From positions 182,501-246,500 of the forward strand of contig NW_024881961.1 of the NCBI RefSeq assembly GCF_019059575.1: a stretch of 64,000 nt of DNA, given 5' to 3'. The position numbers and the translations under genes are program-made. Shown here in pieces: positions 34,510-47,300 of the stretch; positions within the stretch are counted from its first letter, which is position 1; every line of letters begins with the position of its first letter. A model generated the notes under the pieces. It did no database searches. It was not told the DNA's origin and worked only from the letters and a program-made list of their open reading frames with translations. The stretch is from Amphibalanus amphitrite. Its lineage: Eukaryota; Arthropoda; Thecostraca; Balanomorpha; Balanidae.

Positions 34510-36737
34510 TCGTCTGGAGGCGGGATCGACCGACGGCGTCGGCCGCCGCCAGCCCTCGCCTCCCCGGCCCCAGCACGGCACAGATTCCGGCGGCCGGCCG
34601 ACCATTAACGGCCGGCTGAGCGCACTTCCTGACCACGATAGGCGTCATTAGGCCAGTGTTCTGCTCACAGCCGACGACCTGCCATCGGCGCGCACCGGCG
34701 CGTAGGTTGACCTTTCCGGTGCCTACAAGCCGACAAACTCGAACAATCATCGGCGGAACCAGCGCAGCGCCCGATACCGAGCGATTCTCCCTGTGCCGCG
34801 GCTAGACACTACAGATGTGTGCTGGTGCAAGCTCACAGCTGTGGTAGGTACACACTCCTGCTCACGGCGTCTGTCGCATGTGACGGCTGACACGCCTCAC
34901 GATGACGGCCAAACGTCGGGCGATGACGGCAAAACGTCGGGCGATGACGGACCACTCTCAGCCGATGACTGACGTTCGATGGACACGCACCAGCCTCCAC
35001 CGGCACCTGGCCACACAACATTCCAGCCAGCCTTCCACTGCAGTGGTAGCGTGACTGGCAACCACATACCAGCGCAAACAGTAAGCTGATTCCCAAGTAC
35101 TTTCGATACCGCATCAATTTCGCAGACATCGCCGCCGACTGGACAATGCAACACCTGTGCCAATGTTTGCTTCTCCATGTTTGCAGAGCTTACCTAAAAT
35201 AAATTCAACCGATGCATTCCGATTTATCAAAGTCGGCGGGGGATGATGGCATGCGGTTGTGGTCTCCCGGAGCGCTGTGGCTGAACGGCTGGAGCGGCCG
35301 GCCGGCCGGGGCGGCACGGCGGCCAGCGGGCCAGCTGCCTCTCGGGAGCGAGGGGCGCCGGCGCACCATCGCGTGCGCCGCACCCAGCAATCAGCGACGG
35401 CCCCGGCATCCCGGGACCGGGCCGCTCCCGCCCCCAGTCCGGTCCAGTCCGGCTCGGGACGGCCCGACACGGCACGGCACGGCACGGGGTGGGATGGAAT
35501 GGGATGACTGTGACAGGACAGAACTCCGCGCGATACAGCATGACGGGACAAAGTATGAGCGGGCCAGTGTGCACCGGGCGGCTCCCAGCCTTTTTGTGCA
35601 TACAGCTGGTCGTTTCACGTGCCCCTCCCCCTCCCCCGCATCTGTGACCAGACATGGTAACAGCAGACAGTCTGCCACGACCCCGACACCCGAATGGCCC
35701 CGCCAAGGTTACCTGGCGACCTCCCGAGCTCAACTCCGGTGGCGCCATCACGTGCCCTGGTGTCAGCAGACCGACCAGCTGGCTCGGATGACTCCTCAGC
35801 TGAATGTCGCACCCAGAGGACACTTAAATTCCTCTACAGACGGGCCTTGGAGCCAGTCAACCGGAGCAGCGGCAGATGCGGGTCCGTTGACCGGTTTGAT
35901 ACTGGACACCCGGGGAGAGCGGCAGAGAGCAGTCTGGCGGGACAGTTTCGGTGAAACCATTTAGAGCAATTAAGTCGAGCCCGCTCCAGAGTCGCCTCAC
36001 TACCCGAGACGTGGAGGTGGCGGCCGAACTGTCCATGAATTGAGCAGCACGAGTGAGCCCTGGTTCGGTCTCATAGCCGGCAAGGGAGCGCTCAGCAGAC
36101 GGTGGCGAGCCACATATAGCTCAGGTGTCAGCTGTCCGAGTTACAGAAGATACCTCATCAACAGGAATATGAAGGTCAGATCCAGAGGAAGGGCCGATAA
36201 AGCTGAATGTGAGCGGTGGATGTGACCAGGGAGCACAAACTAGGTATAGAGATGAACTCACTTCTCCAGCAGCTGTGGATTGTAGGACACCTCTCAGAGA
36301 AGGAAGACATACAAATGGACGGTTCTAGCGTTTGTGTAGGGTGGACGCACAACATGGCATTCAATTGCAGAGATTCGATATCAGTTGGACCTCGGTGAGT
36401 CGGTCCACCGGATCGTGCGACTGAACCGACGGTAAAACACTCCCTGTCCTAGCAGAGCTTCGCAAGAATTAAATAACTGATCGAAAGGTTCGCCAGAATA
36501 GAATGGAAAAATAAAGAATGTTTTTTAAAGTTCACGCTGCTCCAGCAATGCCCAGGAGAAATCGGATGACAAACTGTTGCTAACCATTTGCTTCGATTGG
36601 CCAACTAAGCGCATTTATGTGGAGAAAGCAGAAGCCATCTAAACAATATCGGTAAGCAGCTCAGACCATTCACTGTTCTGTATACAAATCCCGAGGAAGG
36701 TAAGCAATGAAATAATCAGAAATGAAGGAATGAGTTT

Positions 36738-36828
<91 letters not shown>

Positions 36829-39800
36829 AAAGAGAGATAATTCAGTCAGCACTTCTATCCAATAGAAAATGAAAAAGAAATAGAGAAAAACGGGGAAATC
36901 ATATTTAACCAGTACAGATTATTCCATCATGTAGTGTTATTTTGAGCGGCCCGGACAAAATATAAAGTTTTTTTTGCACACAAAATACACATAAAAGCCT
37001 TGGATGATATTGAAGTGAAAAATATCAAGTCCACGAGCTCCCCGACTTACGTGGAGTTGCCGCCATTCACCAGCCTCATGTCGATCACAGAGCAGTGATC
37101 AGTCACCGCGCGGCAGCATCAGCGTCCACAGCTACCACGCGTCTGAGGAACGAACACCCGTGGCTGACTGCAGCCGCCGGCGCCGCTGACACTGCCCACC
37201 GGTTCAGCCCGCGGCGGTCCGGGCGGCCCCGTTGTCTCCCGGTTGGAAGCGCCGCGGCGCGTGGTGTCACGCGCACGCTGCCGCCGGCGGTCGCGTCACC
37301 ATCACGTGCCCGGCGCGCCCATGTATAATGTATGGAGCACGGAGCGGGCGCGAGCCGGCACCGGCGCTAATGCATACCTCCCCCTCAGTACGGTACGGGC
37401 CCGGCCGGCCGTACATAGCCGGCCGCACGGCCACTGTCGTCCGCCGCGCGGAGTGCATGCCAATCACCGACCGCCCGTCTCTGGGGTGTGTGGACAATTG
37501 GACGACCCGCCGGGCCGCGGCGGCACGCCGCCGATTGTGGCACAGGTGCGGCATATCCTGGTCGGCGGCAATGAGTATGTTTGCCGTGCCAATGTTTGGA
37601 TTGTCTGTAATGGCGGCCGGTTGGCAGGTGCAGCTGACCACTCACAACATCGCTGCGGGGTGACGTCAGCATCGTATGGCACTCCGCCCTCTCCCGCGCC
37701 TCTCCCACCGGCGAGCCGACACGGAGACCCGGCACGGCCGGGTGATGTCAGCACGGCAATCCCCGGCCCCTCCCTCCCTACACCGGATAGCTGACTGGAG
37801 ACTCAGCACGGCCGCCAACGTCGGCCTTGGCTGTCCTGTCCATCTGTTTTATGAGGAACTCATGGAGATGATGCTCGATATGAAAGTGCTGCAATGGAGC
37901 ACCGTCCAACCAATCAGTGAGTGCATGACATCGATAATTACCACCATAGACTACTTCATAGGTATCAGTAGTTTATGTAACCACTGTATGTACGTAATAC
38001 AGTTGTCTACGTAACCACCAAATCTGAGTCGTGGCGGACATAAAAAGCAGATAGGTATTGGCAGCGGCTGCCGTCACCCCAAAACGCTGATGTTTCAAAT
38101 ACCAGAACATCTTGAAGAATAACTGCGAACGTTTTAGCCAAAGTTCGGCCATCGTCATGTCATGAATGACGTGTCGAAAGCCGCTGTCACACTCCAGGCA
38201 AACGTGACCAAGCATTTCTCACTCACGCTCTCCAGACTCCTCCCGTGCACAGCGCCAGTCGGGCCTTCAAGCCATGCGGCACAGTCTGCCTGCAGGCGGC
38301 CGACGCTGCTGCCATCTATCGACAGGAATTTAAACTGCTACCAACCTCAACCCGGCGCGGCGGTTACTTTTGGCATTCTGTGATCCCTGAGGCAGCAAAA
38401 CAGTGATACAATCACACTGGTCATTATCATAGCTTCTCTACAACTTACAAGCTATCCGTGTTATAATCAAATGTTGGGAAAATACCAGCGATAACTGGTG
38501 GTCGTGGTGTGGTTATCCAGAGTTCAGACAAGTTGGCCATAGTTCCTTATAGCTTACACAAACTGTGATCTTCACGGGTTCCACACTGCACCCAGCAGAT
38601 GTCCCAGTCATGGCCACATGCCCCGGGTCCTTGGGTTCATCGTGCTTGGCGATGCCAGGGCAGGTGTTGCTAGGTCCGATGGCCCCTCCCCATCCGCCCC
38701 CTCCGTGCAGGCGGAGTTGCAGAGGCTGGCTACCGTTCAGTCAACTCAGAACTGCAGCTGGCGGCGTGGCGGACGGCCTTGGCTGCGTGGCCACTCGTCA
38801 GACGCCCTCCCCTTCCCCGGCGATCGCATGACGGCTGGCTCGCCGGCCGCAAGGTCGTCATCGCCGCCATCGCTGCCGCGGGGACGCTCGGCAGTTGATT
38901 TTTCCTGCGGCCCGTCGCGGCGACACGGGGAGCTGATGTCAGGCGGCCGCCACTGGGCGGATTACCACTATGAAAAGGGCACGATCGGGAGAAGTGGACA
39001 CCGCCGAGCGGCCGCCCAGCAGCTGGAGTGGGCCGCGGTACGGGCGGTGCAGCGCGGCCGCCCTCTGCAGGCAGCAGACCGGGAGCAGACAACCCTCCCG
39101 GCGCGGCGGCTCACAGCGGCAGACAATGGCCGAAAACAGTCCATCTAAACCACCTGTTCAGCTCTGTCCTTCGGACGGTATTTAGTACAGATGGCCTATC
39201 TTTTTCTGTCACTCAAACGCCAAGCAGTTGCCTTCGATGAATCAGGGCCACTCCTACTTGTTACCCAACTGACGGGGAAACTAAGACCACACTGAATCAG
39301 TATCACCGCTATCAATAGACAACTGAGAAATGTTAGCACCTTCAGCCGCTGGATAAGGCTGAGCAATGACTATCAAGTCATATCGGTCAAGAGCCGATAA
39401 AAGTTGTCACACATGCACTGCGTCAGCATGTCCTCTTATGTCAACCGTATGAGAATCACCCGACACAATATTGATTCAACACTGGTCCTAAATGCAACAG
39501 CAGCATTTATTCATGCTGACATCTAGAACTCATGGCGTAGCATAAAATCACTGTCTTCCTTCCAAAACAACAGAAGCCCAGTAACACGAGTGATTTTCAC
39601 CACCACCAGCAGTGCACTGGTGCCGGGTGCATGCTGCAACACTGCCTGGTGCCCCGTGCACGTGGACAAAGGCCGCGCCCAGCTGACTGGACTACGGACC
39701 GCGGACCGGGGCCGGCCGACCGACCGACCTCGCCAAACATGCAGCCGCCGGGCGCGGGCGGCTATCTGGCCGCGGCACAAACAGGCCGTTTGAGTTACAT

Positions 39801-41117
39801 TCTCCGGTGTGCCGCGGAGCCAGACAGCCGGTCCGACGGCATTCCGACGGGCGCCGGCCCGGTCACGTCCGGTACCCCGTGCACCGTGCACCGTGGGTGC
39901 CCGGGACGCGGCGTGGCAGACAGGCTGACTGAGCACAACCGACCGAAAAAATGGCGTCCCACCACAGTCAGTATTCACACCAGACATGACGTGTGCACTG
40001 TGCAGCCACCGGAGCGTAACGGTAAACCCACACCAATGCAAAGATCAAACGTTATCACCCTCGTGCAGCCCGGCTACACAAAAGTGACATCGAAAGCGGC
40101 TTTGTAACGTCTTCTAAAGAAACGTCTGAAGGGCCATTTGCGTGACACCGAGGGGCCGGCAGCAGAGTGAACTGCCCCCGGTAGCACGGGTCAAGTCACG
40201 CCACGCCGGTACCCCTGTCGACTTCCACCTCACAGAGAGTGCAGCGAGGCGCGAGTTTCCCGTCACCGAGTGACCGTTTCGGTCACACACCGTAACTAGC
40301 CGACAGCAATGGCCCACGACTGGGTTTTTATGGCGGTTAACAGTCTAACCAAAACGGACCACGGCCTATTGGTAGCTTACGTTTAGTATAAGAAATTGAT
40401 TTAAAGGTCCTTACAAAGAAGGATCCAATAGCATAAGAACAGCTGCCACTTGCCAGTCAGTATTGTGAGAAACTAGTGGCATGTCAATTAACATGCTAGT
40501 CACAGATGCAACTGATATCCAAAAATAGCTACTAGTATAAGTAAAACTGTAAGCATGTTTCCTTCACAAACGAGTTTCCGAAGCTTTCCGGAAAATGTGC
40601 TGCGCTTTCAAATTGTACATGACGGAAAACAAAGGTCACTGCAATCAAATTACATTATTTTTTTCAGCAGATGTAACCGTGACATTAAACCTGAACAGTT
40701 GTACCGTCAGTAACATGGACAATCCGTTATTCTTTCAAAGAACTCGTTAAAAGTCACACTGCATGTGCATTACCCTACAAAATGTTGATTATCGCGTGTT
40801 GAGCCCTGCATTACATACAAGACTTGCATAGCCGGTTGGAGGTGGCACATCGTGTTATACCGAACAAGTCCGTTTGAACACGAACAATGCATACTTCATG
40901 AGCCACCAGCCTCGACGATTATACACACATCGCGACACTTGAAACGGCATTGTACTGTGGCGTAACCGGGCGGCTTCCCGGAGCAGTAAGTACTTACAGT
41001 GAAAGCCCGAGTTCACGTTCAGTTGGGGACTTTTGGCTTGGAGCCAGCCGAGTCTGAGACATGACACTCCTAGCTCCACCCCATGAGCCGGTCATAGGTG
41101 TGGACAGGGTCACGGCA
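34510..41117. other. GC-rich intergenic DNA
   Basis: No gene recognised. Contains a 22-bp repeat (GATGACGGC.AAACGTCGGGC, two to three copies, 34895-34955) and a GA microsatellite (36739-36828). Many long open frames are due to high GC. Confidence 0.5.
36739..36828. repeat. (GA)n microsatellite
   Basis: About 44 uninterrupted GA dinucleotides. Confidence 0.98.
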
Positions 41118-41333
41118 GGCCCAGACCAATCTCGGTGGGACCACACAGAGACCAGACCAATTTCGGTGGGGCCACACCGTGAACGGACCAATCTCGGTGA
41201 GACCAGACCGAGACCAGACCAATTTCGGTGGGCCCACGCCGTGAACAGACCAATCCCGGTCGGTCCACACCGTGAACAGACCAATTTCGGCGGGACCACG
41301 CCGTGAGCAGACCAATCTCGGTGGGGCCAGACG
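41118..41333. repeat. 31-33 bp minisatellite
   Basis: Seven tandem units with core CAGACCAAT[T/C]TCGGTGGG and tail CCACACCGTGAA; differences are single bases. Confidence 0.9.
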
Positions 41334-44300
41334 GGTTTGACGTTCGGACCGATCCCGCGGCGGCCGGCCGGTCCGCCGGTCCGGGAGCCCCCGCGGGGCG
41401 GCGGCGGCGGCGAACGGCGGCCGCTGAATGCCGGCCGTAATTGGCGGTGGTCCGACGGGCCGGAGCGCCGGCCGGCCACAATGGCCGCTACACCTGGCCA
41501 CAATGGCCGGCCGCGCTTACGGCGCGCCGCCGACACGAAGTCGGAGTGCCGCCGGCCGGCCGCACCCTTCTGGGGCGTCCACAAAGGCTCCGGAGAGGGT
41601 CCGGCAGATCAGACAGTCGCGGGGGGTCGGCTGGCGTGTTCCAGAGACGGCGTACACCGCCGGTACGCAGGTGCTTCGTTTGTGCTCCCATTCACCGTCT
41701 GTGAATCGTTAATTGGATACCTGGAGTCGGTTCGCTGGGAATTTCTCGGTACTACGTGGGATCTGCGGCGCGTAGCTGAGTATGGGCGGCCGTAACGGGG
41801 CGGCGGTCCGGCGCAGCGTGGTACGCCCACGCTGGGCGGCGCGGCGGGCGCCGTCCCAACGGCCGGGCACACACGCTAAAAACATGAATATGTGCCACCA
41901 CGCTGCAGGCACCTGTTTGCCATAAAAACGTGTCACAAAAACAGTCCGAGAATAGTCGTAACAAGACCTCGAAGGCCGGCCGGAATAAAAAACACCGCCG
42001 GGAGATGGCGGACGGTCGCCAGTCGACGAGATATCGCCCGCCTTGGCTGAGTGGGTCGGAGCATTAGCGAAACGGGAAGCCTCTGAGGGCGGGGGGGGGG
42101 GGGCATGAGGCCCTGCTCGGCAGACGACTGCACGGGTCTCGGCAGGCCAGCAGATGCCGATTACTTGTCTCGAATGACGAAAGTGTCGACGTGTTAAGAC
42201 GTGTTGATACGAGTGTCAGCGGTTTGAAACTGCGTCATCGGTCGGCAGTCAGCAGGGTCGGCATCCACAGCAGCGCGGACCACGTCAGCGTCCGTCAGCG
42301 TCCGTCAGCGTCCGTCAACGCCGTCAGCGTCCGTCAGCACCGGTCAGCGCTCTCGGTATCACAGCGACAGGCCAGGTAACGTGCGGCCGCGCGATAAACG
42401 CAGCCCAGTTTACATTTCGGCTCGGGCAGCTCCTGTTCAGTGAATGTTAGAGTTCAGAGGGCGGTCAGTGGCTACCTATCGTGACGCGTCGACCCACGCG
42501 ACTCAAACCCAAGTTGAGGAACACAACACCACAGCATAGCATCAGCCAATCTTTAAGCTGTCCCTTAGCCATCCTTTAGTTCGGTACGTCGTAGGGCGCT
42601 ACCCCCACATCCCACCCGGCCCACCACCGCGTCCACTCGGTGCAGGCGGACTCTGTATCCAGACAGCCTGCTGTGCAGCGGGCGGGCCGGGCCGGTGCGC
42701 AGTCGACAGGTGCCCGTCTGGACAGTCTGCCAGGAACAGGTGCTGCACTGCGCCCGGCGGCGCGGCGCTGGCGGCAGGGGACAAGCGCCGGTGTTGCACC
42801 ACGTGGGATGATGATCCAGGAACGGAGTGAAGCGGGATAACTACCAGCGGAAATTCCACAAATACCGTTCAGTCAAATAAGGAAGCGCCCAGAGCAAAAC
42901 TTTCCACTACACCAGATTCAGCTCCCAACTGGACCACTGCTTGATAGATAACCACCGCTTAGTGACCCGAAAAGTCGCTGAATAGAACGTATGTCACTCC
43001 CAGCGTCGGACCCCTGCGCCCAGGGTACGGGCCGGTGATAAGAGGTTCGCGCACCCCCCAGCCGGCGGCGGTGTGAGCGCCACTCACGTGGCCGCCGGCC
43101 GCGCCCCACCGCCTGCCCACCGCCGTGTTGCCAGGTATGTCGGGCTCGTTTACACCCGCCGAGAACAGGTTCGGCCCTCGGCGAGCTCCCAGAATAGCCG
43201 AGCGACTTTTGGAGGTTGCACGGTTGGCTCCGCCCGGCCGGACGGCGTGGCGGACGTCGGCTGATACAAGTTATCTCCGATCGGAGGAATGTTCGGGTCC
43301 GCGGCGGCCGCACCACCCGCGGAACAGCGTTCCAGCGTGCTGGCGGGTCCCTGCGGGTGGTGGGCGCGTCGCGTGACCCGCCGCGGACACAGAGTGACCG
43401 ACAGAGTCGCGTGACTACACCCGGCGCTGGCCGAGCGCTCCGCGCTGACCGCCAGCTGGCGACCGTTGGTATTCTGCAAACCCCGTCCGGGCGGCCGCTG
43501 CAATCAGACGCGCGCCGCGTGCACAATGCACAAAGCACGGCACACACGGGCGGGCGTGCCGAGAATGTGGCCGGCGGCTGCCGGAAAATTAACTGCACTG
43601 AGCGCCGGGAAATCAACTCCACCGACAGCGCGCCATCGACCGGCGGAAGCGTTACATCACCGGCGCTGTCTGAGACGTCACCCGACGCTGCCGTGAGCGC
43701 TGCACTTCTGGCTCCGGCGAACGTCGCACCGCGCCCGACCCCAGGAGGCAGCTGACGCAACGCTGAGCGAAAAGGTCGATAGGCGTTCCCGCCCCGGCGG
43801 AAACATATGATCCCCGGAGCGGACGACGCATCAATGGCCCGAGAAAAACGCCGTAGTAACAGCGACCAAATAAGCAGACTAAATGAAAACAGAGGTCATG
43901 TTTCTGAAGCTGCCACCAAGGATACAAAATGAATATTCAGAATATGGATGAAATGCGACAAGTTTTATTCATAAAAGTTATACAAAAGAGCGAAAGTTGA
44001 CCGGTATCATTCCACATTATTCTCAGCTGCATCAGCATGCTCGGCCACTGAGCCATTCGTTGCCTGTCGAGTGTCGACTCATTCACTTGACCACCCTGTC
44101 CGCCTACCATTTCCGCCTGTCCTGCCCTCTACCATGCCTGCTTGCCACGTCGCCATGCACTCCAAACCTGCCATGCACGCCCTACCGGCCCACCGCGGCA
44201 GCCACCAGCGCGTGGGTGGGCCGGAAGCGCCGACCACCGTATCGGCCAGTTGACCTTTCACCGGTCAGCACCGGGAGGGGGTGGGTACGGCAGGAGCACG

Positions 44301-47300
44301 GAACGTCGCACCGGCGCACGGCGATGCCGCGCCGATACGGCTATCAGTAACGGCCGCCCGCCCCGTACGGGATCTGTACCGTGCAGGTCGGGCCGTCACG
44401 GGTCTATGTCGTCATACGTACCGAGTGGATACGTGTTATCGCTGCCTGGGATTCACCCTAGTATTGCAACGGTATCTACATGAATCCCGTGCAGCGGCAC
44501 AGACAGACAGACAGACACACAGACCAGCTGCAGGCAACACCCAGCACGCTGTATGTACGCTGTTCCGCCGGCGTACCGACGGATTTCTGTTAAAACAGTG
44601 CAGCTCGCGGGCAACAGAGTGCAGCTGGCGGGACCGCTCACTGAGCCGACAGCTATCGCTCGCTGAGGCCACCGACAGAGATCGACATGTCAGCCGCTGT
44701 CGGCATGTGTCAGACAGGGGAGTGAGAACATGTACCCGGCGCGAGCAGGGGCGGGCGAGGGACGCGAGCGCGCCGAGTAGGCGTTGGCACTGTGTTTGTG
44801 CGTACTGACACGGGGAGGGAGCGCCAACATGCCCGCTGGATCAGACCAGCCGGGCACAATACACGGCCAGTGACACGTGCCCTCGTCTGTGCGAGCGTAC
44901 GGAGTAGACCGTCCGGCGTGTGCGTTTTTGCTGGCAACAAGTCAAAACACACGGTGTAGCCTGGAACCGTAATGACTGCAGGTGTTAGAACGGGCTGATC
45001 CTGGAAGCAGCAATCTTCACAAATATTAGTACAAGTCGTAATCACCACGCCATATGTGGAAGGCTTATGTCAATCCATGCATACGTGCCGTCTAGCCGGC
45101 CTTCGCTCGGGCAGACCGGCCAAGAGGCTGTCTGACGCAGAGGCTCGGTATTCGACTGGTCGGTCCACTGCAGGACTGAGAAGCACCCCCTCGCAAAGGC
45201 GGCTATAAAATGCACCCAACACATTCGGAGAGGGGCCGCTGTGATCAACAGCAGAGGGGCCGCTGTGATCAACAACACACCGCACTTCGTCGCCGACTGG
45301 TTCCGGACGGACCCTCATTATACCAGCCCTACCATTTGCGGCAAACAAAGAGTGAAGGAATGTCCATCAGCTTGTCGGTGGTTATCGACGGCGGTCCATT
45401 CTCGGCCGCTGAAGATGGCCGAGGAGATAGCCCAGTTCCCGGCGGGGGACGGGCCCGGATCAGAGGGCCCGTCACCGCGGGTCACGGCAGGGTGCCGCCG
45501 ACAGGGTCACTCGAACGGGCACGGCGCATAACACCGCTCACACAAAAATAGGAAGCATTCAGCGCTGTTACGTAACCAATATTGACAGCCCACTCTGACA
45601 TTTCGACCGTAGTTGAAACAATGACATTTTGGCATTCCTAGAAATGGTGAATGTCAAATAACTGTCGCAAAGTTCATGGTAGCATGGGGATGCAGACATA
45701 ATGGATTGCAATTTAAAATACAGCAGCGCCCACCTCACTACATCGTCTGGTCACGTGACAGTCAGTGCTGGTTGGCGGCGACCGAACACAGGTGTGGTCT
45801 GCAGAGTACCCACGCCATCAGTACTGCCAGGCACGTCCGAAGGCCATCCGAGGTCAGTCAGTGTTGCACCGAACACCAGTTCTGACGAATGCCAAGAATT
45901 CGAAACTAAACAGCTCAGCTCCAACCAACAATGTAATGATGACGCATACCAGGGTCTGAGTGGCTGTTCATCTATGCAAACACTGGCGTAAAAGGAAGAT
46001 GTGTAAAGTCTTGCCAATATGGCTGCGTCACGGACTCAGGAGGCCGTTTAGCACACCGGCAAATGGCCGTCCCACCCCAGCTGAGCCGGTGGGCGGTAGG
46101 TTATATATATAGCGGCGATTCACCGCTCCATCGCCGGGTGCAAATGGGTTTAAGTAGGTTCTCTGATGCCGCTGAGGAGCGAGCGGTCGTCCGGCGCCAT
46201 AAAAAGTGGCCGTCTCCGGGGCCGGCCGGTCTGTCGGCCCGTGCTGTGTAGGAGGGGACGGGACACCGTCACCGTCCGGCCCGATAGTGGTCAGCAGTCA
46301 GCAGTGTTACCGCTCGACAGACACTCAGCGCCGACAGACGGCCTTGGGCCCCACGGCTAACTGTAAATCCAGCCTAGAACATACCGATGGAGCTTGGCAA
46401 GGACGGTATCAGCTAAGTCCACCTGCGAGCATATATAAAACCGGTTTAGTGTAATGGACGCTCGTTTATTTAGTTTATTTCAAATCGAGGCCCACTATCG
46501 GTGATTCCCAGGTGACGAGGAAAACGTTATAAATAGAGCAACTGACAGTAGCTGCAGACACCCACCAAAACTCATGACATCACCTATCATTGGGCGTAGG
46601 CCTGTTGATGATTTATGAAAACACAATATAAAAGCGCCATTGTCCACCAAGGAGGGCAGGGATGACTAATCCATTGACCAACGCCTCCACTGCAGACGTC
46701 TGAGACAAGTCCGTTCATGTGTCGGCCAGCAGTGTCTGCTGTTCACTGTGGCGCCAGTCTGGAACTGAGAGTCCGCCGCCAGTCCACACAGATCGGGATG
46801 GTACGCGGCACAGCCCCCATCACAAAGGGTTCTGGACGAGTGGGTTTCATGCTTGCATCGCGGCCGGGCCGGACCGGTGTCAAACTCACGAGTTGGCAGT
46901 AGCGACTCAACTCAGTAAGCTCATCGCATCGTCACAAAAGCCCGAAGTGGTCGCCGAGCGTTCAAATCGAGTAGACCCAACAAGAACCACACGATAAAAT
47001 TTTTATAGGTGGGCAATAAAGCTGTCAGCTCCACCCCATGGAGGTGGTACGTTACACAAAGACTCCATTTTATGGCAATAGTAGGGAAAGTTACACCGAG
47101 TGGGATGGCAAGGTCACGAGACAGCTGAAGGTAGCTCATAAAAGAGTTGAAAAATGTCACTAAATGAAGCTCATTCCATTCCTTTCGTGTTCATCGTACC
47201 AATCCGTGCTGCCGTGTAGACTACAGGTAATATCGAATGATTGCTTTCAATAAAAATCCAAGCTAGCCCGAAATCACATCTTGTAATGCATTACACGCCA

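Noticed and set aside
45200-46640. Cluster of plus-strand TATA-like boxes (e.g. GGCTATAAAATGC, CATATATAAAACC)
   Set aside because: No downstream exon or gene could be recognised, so they are not called promoters.
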